Source: Aulostomus chinensis
Lineage: Eukaryota; Chordata; Actinopteri; Syngnathiformes; Aulostomidae
DNA length: 64,000 bases
Reading direction: 5' to 3'
Assembly (NCBI GenBank): GCA_037954235.1
Contig: JBBMOA010000012.1
Location: forward strand, 1,750,001-1,814,000
Made by a program: the position numbers and the translations under genes. The notes under the pieces are model-generated. The model searched no databases, was not told where the DNA came from, and saw only the letters and a program-made list of their open reading frames with translations. Position 1 is the first letter of the stretch. Each line of letters begins with the position of its first letter. This document shows, in pieces, positions 57,851 to 64,000 of the stretch.

Positions 57851-60740
57851 TGGAACCAACACAACGTTGGTACCACCACAGACTTTATTCCAGGTATTCC
57901 TGACTTGAACTGAAGGATCAGCCGTGAGGATGTTTCTGGCGCTCCACTGTGTTGGATGTTTTGGTGGTTTAGAGGAAATGACATCAGACATTTTGCCAGT
58001 CACTCGAGAATATTAGCCAAATGTTTCCTCCCCAATGTGGTCTCGGCCTCCAAATTCCAGTTTTTCTCCTGCAGCTGGACTGAGGTGGTCAAATATTTGT
58101 TATTGCCAACTGCCGTGTGTTAGTGAGTCTTCATGGTCACTGAGGAACACACAAAGTGTGTTTGACAGCTAGAAGAATCCGGTACACAGTCAGAACCTGT
58201 TGGGGGATCTGTTTTGTTGGTTTGTGGGAGAAACGCAAACACCAACGTCATCCTTTAATACCAAGTGTGACTAAACGAGGCTGTTCGGATCTGAACGAGA
58301 AGGAACCAGAAGGGTAAGTTGTTGCAGCAAATGCTTCAACCTGCTGCCTGTGCGTTGAGGAGACGTTCAGGCCCGACAACAAGGCGGAACTCATTTGTCT
58401 GTCTTGAATAAGTCTTAAAATCGTGTGCCATCTCTCTGCAGCAGCCGTGAGCAGAGACCGCGGACGTCTCTGTTGTGTCACTCGTGTTGGGTTCTTTGCT
58501 CTCCGCCTTCCTGCCGTGGCTCGCCGCCCCTCCTGAGGCTGCTGATGTGCCTTCTTAATTTCACGTATGTGAGAATAAATGTTTTATTTTATTTATGTTT
58601 GAGGTGCCACACGTTAAAACGTCCCCACCAACTTTCGCAATCCTACCAACACGTTGTGATATTAAAAGAAAGAAGAGCAGAGCTGCTGTGGAAAGGTTGA
58701 GCTGCCAGAGGAGGTCGGTGGTGGTTTTATTGGATGATATTGATGACGAGTACGTGACCCCTAAAGATGTCAACAAATGCTGCTGTGAGAATTCTCAAAG
58801 CTGAAAACTAAGTTACATAACCTGAAAAAAATCCAGGCGTCCTCCAGAGTGGACTTCAGTCTCAGTCTGTCTCTGTTTCCACTCAAAGCAGTTTTACAAC
58901 TTGGGGGGGAAAAAGTGATGACTTGGAGGCTATCAGGTCAAACGAAGCGACGTCCCGGTGGTGTGGAACTTCAGACAACAAACAACTGTAATTTGTCTTA
59001 AACGTGTCTTCAGACCAGTAAACACAGCTGGTTTCGGGGGGGGGGGTGTTTACTGGTGTATTTTAGAATCAAAGTCGTGGTAGCAGTAGATTTTATTTCA
59101 GGCGCTTAAATAAACGCCCACTGGCTCTGAGACGAGGGATGCAGCGGTGGGCGACTGACATCCAGGTGTCATGACTCTCTCACGCTCTATGAAACTTTAA
59201 GACGCAAAGCTGGTGATGATGTCATGAGTGCGACGTGGGAATCTGGTTTGAATTCACGATCTGTCTTTTGTTTTGATGATGACCTTCATATTTACCAGTG
59301 TCTCTCTGTCGTGAACCCCATATTAGATGTTGCTACTGTGTCTAAGTGCTTTACGCTCCATCCGGTTATTTCGCTGCCTCCCTGACCTCCGTGACCTCCT
59401 GCTAGGACAGCCTGATGCTGCTCTGACCTTTTTAAAGGCAGCCAGGTCCAAGAAATAAAAATGTCACAAAATGTGAAGTATTTCTTTACCTTTCATCGTT
59501 TATATTTTCTGGCGAGGCCCAAGTGTGAAAGAGTTCAGTCCTCAGGTTTAAGCGTTGTCGTGTGCGTCGATGATTTTCTATCAGATTTTATCGAATGCCA
59601 TTGTAAAGGCAAACTGTGCATTTTTGGCACCCTTGTTGTTGAAATAAAACCAGCAAAATCTCTTGGCTGTGTGTGTTTAGTTTGTTTTGTCTAATCTGGT
59701 TTCCAGTTTGGATATTCACATCGTTCTTGTCTACATTGAATCCGTTCAATTCATTTTACAAGTCGATTTAAGATCATAACTTTTATTGTTACTCCTGAAG
59801 TGTCCTGTCATTTCATGCATATTCATTTTAATCTCTTAAACCTTTACTTTTTACACATTCTGTATGTCATTGTTGTTGTTATTGTTAATTAGCACGACAA
59901 TGAAATGAGCCACTCCCCACCAGTAAGATGCCACTACCAACCAGTATGATGCCCCTGACTGTGAGGAAGATGCCACTACACCACCAGGAAGACACCTCCA
60001 CATGCCAGTAAAAGGCCACTACCACCCAGGTTCATGCCACCACTGTGCCATGTTGTCACTGTCTTCTAGTGAGGTGCCGCTGGGAGGAGCCGGGTCGACC
60101 ATCTTTGTGCATTAACTTACATTTTGAAGATTTTTTAAAAAAGGTTTTCCTTGGTTGCATATCACCAAGAGCCCCGGTGAAGCCTCGTCACCCAACGTCA
60201 TGAACCTCTGGAGCTCGAATTCTGATGGATCTGGACCGCCTGTAGCTGAGGCGGAATAAAGAAGGAATATCCATCCAAATCGCTGCCGTCGGTCGGACTA
60301 CTGCACCGCTGCTGACCGGCCAGCAGGGTGCGCTGTGTCCACACCACCCCGCCAAGGTGGTCTGCGACAGTCACAGTGCCTCGGTTTGGAACCGTACGAT
60401 CCGGCACACTTTATACGGCATGGATCCAGCGGAGTGATTTCAGGTTCAGGTTCAGTCAGACCTGTTGATTGACTCCAACTCCCATCAGCCCCCGTAATAA
60501 CACCGTCATCCATTATAAAGAAGTATTTCTCTGTTGGATCACTTTAATCATATCCGCCCAGGCTGGAGGTGAAGCGATGAATCATGGGAATGAAGAAGGT
60601 CCGCGAGGCCTTGTGACGATTTTCTCTGTGAATTTTATTTAATTTGTTTTTTTTTCTTCCCGTCAAAACAAAACAAAACAAACGAATCATGAAAAAAGTT
60701 CTAGACAGGAAAAAAATAAAAGAACTCGATATATGTGCAC

Positions 60741-60794
60741 TGGGCCGTGTGCGTGTGTGTGTGTGAGTGTGTGTGTTCACTGGTCACTCTGGAG

Positions 60795-60832
<38 letters not shown>
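60741..60832 (+). repeat. interrupted (GT)n microsatellite
   Basis: Two GT blocks separated by about 30 bp of unique sequence. Confidence 0.9.
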
Positions 60833-60833
<1 letters not shown>

Positions 60834-60929
60834 TGGCAGTAGTGCTGCATCAGTAGTATCCAGGTGGATCAGAAGACGAGATCACATCCTCCGACTGGAT
60901 CCCTCCGCAGCAGGAGCATGACGCCATCA

Positions 60930-61420
60930 TCCTCCTGCGGTGGCTCGGTTCCCTCTCCCCGGACTGGCAGCAGCTGGCGGTTCTGCCCACTTGTATTCTG
61001 AGCATCTGCCGGGACCGACTGCGGCGCATTGCAATGCAGAGAGGCGGCGGGCTGCCAGCGTGAAGCCGCAGCCGCAGCAGCAGGCAGGTGGCGGGGCTGA
61101 GGCGCTCACCTCTGGACCCGCTGTACCCGAAGCGCCGCGGCTCCGAGGAGGGATGCCATCTCGATCCGTGACTCCTCCGAGCCCCAAGCTGCCCCGGCTC
61201 GGGATCTGAGTGAAGGGAGGAAGGGGGAGGAGGACGCGAGGAGGGAGGGAGGGAGGGAGGGGGGCACTAACGCGGCACCCCGCCCGTCTCGCCTCATTTG
61301 GACTGCAGGGATAACGACCTGAACCGCGAGATCCCCGCGCGGAGAGCGGCGGCGGTGGCGGCGCTCCGCTCACCCCGCATCCCGCAGCTCTGCGTCAAAG
61401 GTAGGCTGAGGAGGGTCATG
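60930..61420 (+). promoter_or_regulatory. CpG-rich block, possible promoter/first exon of a gene to the right
   Basis: GC and CpG content rise sharply compared with the flanks, with many CGG, CCGC and GGCGG words. A possible donor, AAAG|GTAGGC, lies at 61400-61401 after a stretch that could be a 5'UTR exon. Open frames on both strands here show only low-complexity Pro/Ala/Arg sequence and match nothing I know. I infer a CpG island; the gene it serves is not in view. Confidence 0.4.
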
Positions 61421-63111
61421 GCCTCCAGCGGTGGTGGTGGTGTTGGTGATGATGGTAGAGATGGTGGTGGTGATGGTGGTGGCAGAGATGATGGTGGTGA
61501 GTGTTAACAAACCGCCGCAGCACCGTGTCACGTTCGCCGGCGTGAAAGCCGCGAAGAGGGCGATGACGTAGGGAATCCCCCACAGAAACCAGCAGCGGTG
61601 ACACCTGCACATTCAAGCGGTGGCCTCGCGCTCATGTGCGCAAAGCGGACGCCGCTGGAGGGGGGGATTAAACTTGGAAACCAAGTGTTATGTAACCCGT
61701 TGGAGGGGGGGGGGGGGTTACCTTCACGTGTTGTAGCCGATCTCGACGTGGCTGGTGTGTTTACTGGTGGGGGGGCGCAAACCGCTGTGGCTGCCGTTTA
61801 ATGAATGAGCGGATCCAAATGTGTCAGAGGTCAACAATTTTTACTGTATTTACGGATTTTTCAGTATTTTAACATCATATTAACTTGATTTTATCTACAA
61901 TATCGACATTGGTAGATACCAGCAAAAGACCCAGGCCTTAAGATGTCTTTTTTCCCTTCTGCATGACTTCTTAGTGATGCTCGAATGCAGGAAGAGCCAG
62001 CCATGTATATTTAGCTTGAAGCTAACTGAGGCAGATGCTAACAGCAGCTAAACTGTCAGCACTAGCATGTAGTGGATGCTGCTGCTGAGGAGCAAGATGG
62101 CGCCAACCAGAAGAGTTCTAGTTTGTTGAAGTATTTCTAGAGTTTGGACTTTAAAATGTATAATTACGCCATTTAGACTCCTCTCGTTCCTGTTTCTGTT
62201 CATGTCACACGTTTACATTAACATATTTAGTCCAAAATGGCAGCAGCAACGTTTCTTCACAAAGTTTTTCCATCAAAAGTAGTGTGGGTTCTTAAATGCA
62301 AGCCAAGCTGCTGAGAGCAGATGTGTTGGAAATGCTGCACTGGTGGCTAGCTGCTAGCCACCATCTTGGTTGAATAGAACCTTCATCTGTGTATTTGTGG
62401 GCGGTTCTGTTCTGCTGTTGGTGTCGAAGCCTCCCTGCGAGGCGCTTCAGTCCATAAATGTGTGTTTTAAAAATTTTTTTCAGAGCTGCAGTCATTTTCA
62501 CTGCTCCTAATTAGCATTAATTGCTAGTATAGCAGTACTGTGGTATGTGTAGCGCTTGGACTGGAGGCTAAAAAGGTGTAGCTAGCGCTGTTCCAGCAGG
62601 TGTCTGTGGGCAGGTAACGGATGTTTCCGTTTCTGCTGATGGGAGCTGGAGCTGATAAACACCCGGCAGCCTTTCAGCGGGGGGACAGGAGCCAGATGCT
62701 AGCAGGTGTAAGCGGGTTTGTCCAGTGTGAAACAAGTAATGGTGTATTCATCTGCAGCAGGCCGCTGGTGTAGAGGAAGTAATGTCCTCTACCTGCACAC
62801 CAAACAAACGCCATCAGCTGCTAGCAGGTGGACATCGTCAAGCATGCAGCATGCAAATGCACAGAACCTGATGTTTGAGTCCAGGTGGACCAAAGGATGC
62901 TAATACTGCTCCCTGACTGCTGGATACGGAAGTAAGCGACTGTTAGTTTGAGGTATCAACCTTGATGAAGAGATTCGACCCCCGAGTGGCCAGAAAAACC
63001 AGGTAGCGGTAGTGGAGCTGTTAGAGTCCTACAGGGCGAGGGCGGTTATACAATGTAATGTGGTGCAACATCACCTGCACTGCACATATTCAACGTCCAA
63101 AAGACTCAAGT
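61421..63111. other. non-coding right flank
   Basis: GGT/GAT-rich simple sequence (about 61425-61500), short G runs near 61700, and dispersed repeat copy E. If the CpG block is a first exon, this would be its intron. Nothing coding is supported. Confidence 0.5.
61938..62065 (+). repeat. unnamed dispersed repeat, copy E
   Basis: Contains GAATGCAGGAAGAGCCAGCC, TTTAGCTTGAAGCTAACTGA and GATGCTAACAGCAGCTAAAC, closely matching copy A. It lies in the gene-free right flank. Confidence 0.6.
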
Positions 63112-63669
63112 GCTGCGTCCGAACTGCCAAGTACCAACCTACGTCCTCCTGCTACGACCTACTGCTACAGCCTACTGCTACAACCTAAACACGGCGGCAC
63201 CATTCAGACACACTAGAAGATTGGTGGTGAAGCACGACCTCTGCTGGCAGAGCACAGATACTGCAAATAGGTAGACAGCATCAACAAAAGCCCCACCTGC
63301 TGGCCTGACTGTGGTACTGCACTCCACTCTGACCACACCTTTCACTCATTCTCTTTTTTAAAGCACATTAACGCACCTTTAGTCATCAACGACTATAAAT
63401 GTTGGTGTTGCATCAGAATGGGAGACTGTTGGTGGCGCTAACTTGGCTTGCACGTCCACAAGTTTTTAGGGGACGAAGAAGAAGTCCGCGGTGCATTGTG
63501 GGCCATAGGTTGCTCCGTAGGATGCACCTGAACCGACCTACAATGTGGGCGTGTTTAGGCTGGAATTTAGGTTGAGAAGTAGGTCGCTACTCACGCCAGT
63601 TGTGTTTGGGACAGCCTCCGACCTGCTCTGAGACCTACCATCAGACCTACTTGGCTATTTGGATGCAGC
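63112..63669 (+). mobile_element. 558-bp terminal-inverted-repeat element (MITE-like)
   Basis: Starts GCTGCGTCCGAACTGCCAAG and ends TTGGCTATTTGGATGCAGC; the reverse complement of the end, GCTGCATCCAAATAGCCAAG, matches the start. No coding capacity is visible. A shorter relative lies at 139-321 in the other orientation. I did not find a convincing target-site duplication, so the superfamily is open. Confidence 0.7.
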
Positions 63670-64000
63670 AAAGATCCCATGTCCTGCCTGCTAATTGACT
63701 GGTGACATCACATAATGATAGCGTGGCTCCGCCCCCTCCCACCTATGTAGAGTTGAATCAGTGGAAGTAACATCCAGGTGTGTCCCTGTGTAATCTACAC
63801 TCTTCCACTGATGACGTGAAGCTGCTGAGGCTCAGGATGATCAGCACCGCCAACGTTCCACAGCTGCTGTCCCACATCTGCACTTCCAACCACTCAGAAC
63901 CTGGTTCCTTACAAACGAACACAGCTGTAGTACCTTGTAGGAGAACCTGTCCCTGAACATCAGTTTTTCCGGTTCTGTCATCAATGACACCTTTTCCATT

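Larger units (their letters stand above)
54400..60929. other. gene-poor region right of pgap1
   Basis: The first part is pgap1 3'UTR of unknown length. The 53-bp minisatellite and GT repeats are present. Short open frames throughout show no recognisable domain. Confidence 0.55.

Noticed and set aside
60927..61373. 148-residue minus-strand Pro/Ala-rich frame
   Set aside because: Open only because of high GC content; no recognisable motif.

Overview
This is a vertebrate nuclear sequence, almost certainly from a teleost fish. The genes are split into many short exons with canonical GT/AG junctions. Introns are compact and full of CA/GT microsatellites and minisatellites, and Tigger, piggyBac and hAT remnants plus a tRNA-head SINE-like repeat are present. 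No prokaryotic, organellar or viral gene was seen. Species cannot be assigned from the sequence alone.

Layout. (1) 2267-29774, plus strand: lrrfip1, encoding a coiled-coil Flightless-I-interacting protein. Its first coding exon lies left of the window. The gene has two alternative 3' ends. One is a 2.2-kb acidic terminal exon (22838-25032) with its own AATAAA; the other is a five-exon coiled-coil end (26219-29774) with AATAAA at 30402. The introns hold a 2.1-kb 40-bp minisatellite, a 12-bp minisatellite, a Tigger-like element with TA target duplication, and a degenerate piggyBac with TTAA target duplication that itself carries a SINE-like insertion. (2) 34080-35009, minus strand: an intact single-exon olfactory receptor gene. 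(3) 36427-39613, minus strand: tyw5, the JmjC hydroxylase of wybutosine synthesis, complete in eight exons. (4) 39862-41625, plus strand: maip1, a mitochondrial m-AAA protease partner, complete in five exons and head-to-head with tyw5 across 248 bp. (5) 43811-54399, plus strand: pgap1, the GPI inositol-deacylase, complete in 26 coding exons (935 aa). Its introns hold a 21-bp minisatellite, a 66-bp tandem repeat, a fold-back retroposon and a hAT remnant with an 8-bp target duplication. (6) 54400-64000: no gene recognised; a 53-bp minisatellite, a CpG-rich block at about 60.9-61.5 kb that may be the promoter or first exon of a gene to the right, and a terminal-inverted-repeat element at 63112-63669. 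A shortened, inverted relative of that element sits at 139-321.

The genes do not form one pathway. They are an ordinary vertebrate neighbourhood whose recognisable human counterparts (LRRFIP1, TYW5, MAIP1, PGAP1) all lie on human 2q by my recollection, so the arrangement probably reflects ancestral linkage. The tyw5-maip1 divergent pair is the one clear shared-regulation unit. I joined exons by eye. The complete genes keep reading frame across every junction, and total coding lengths divide by three (tyw5 1044 nt, maip1 765 nt, pgap1 2808 nt, and both lrrfip1 ends). I found no undescribed biological system. The most interesting points are the alternative ends and frame-neutral exons of lrrfip1, the divergent promoter with a YY1-like site at the maip1 start, a retroposon inserted next to a pgap1 splice acceptor, and several well-bounded mobile elements.
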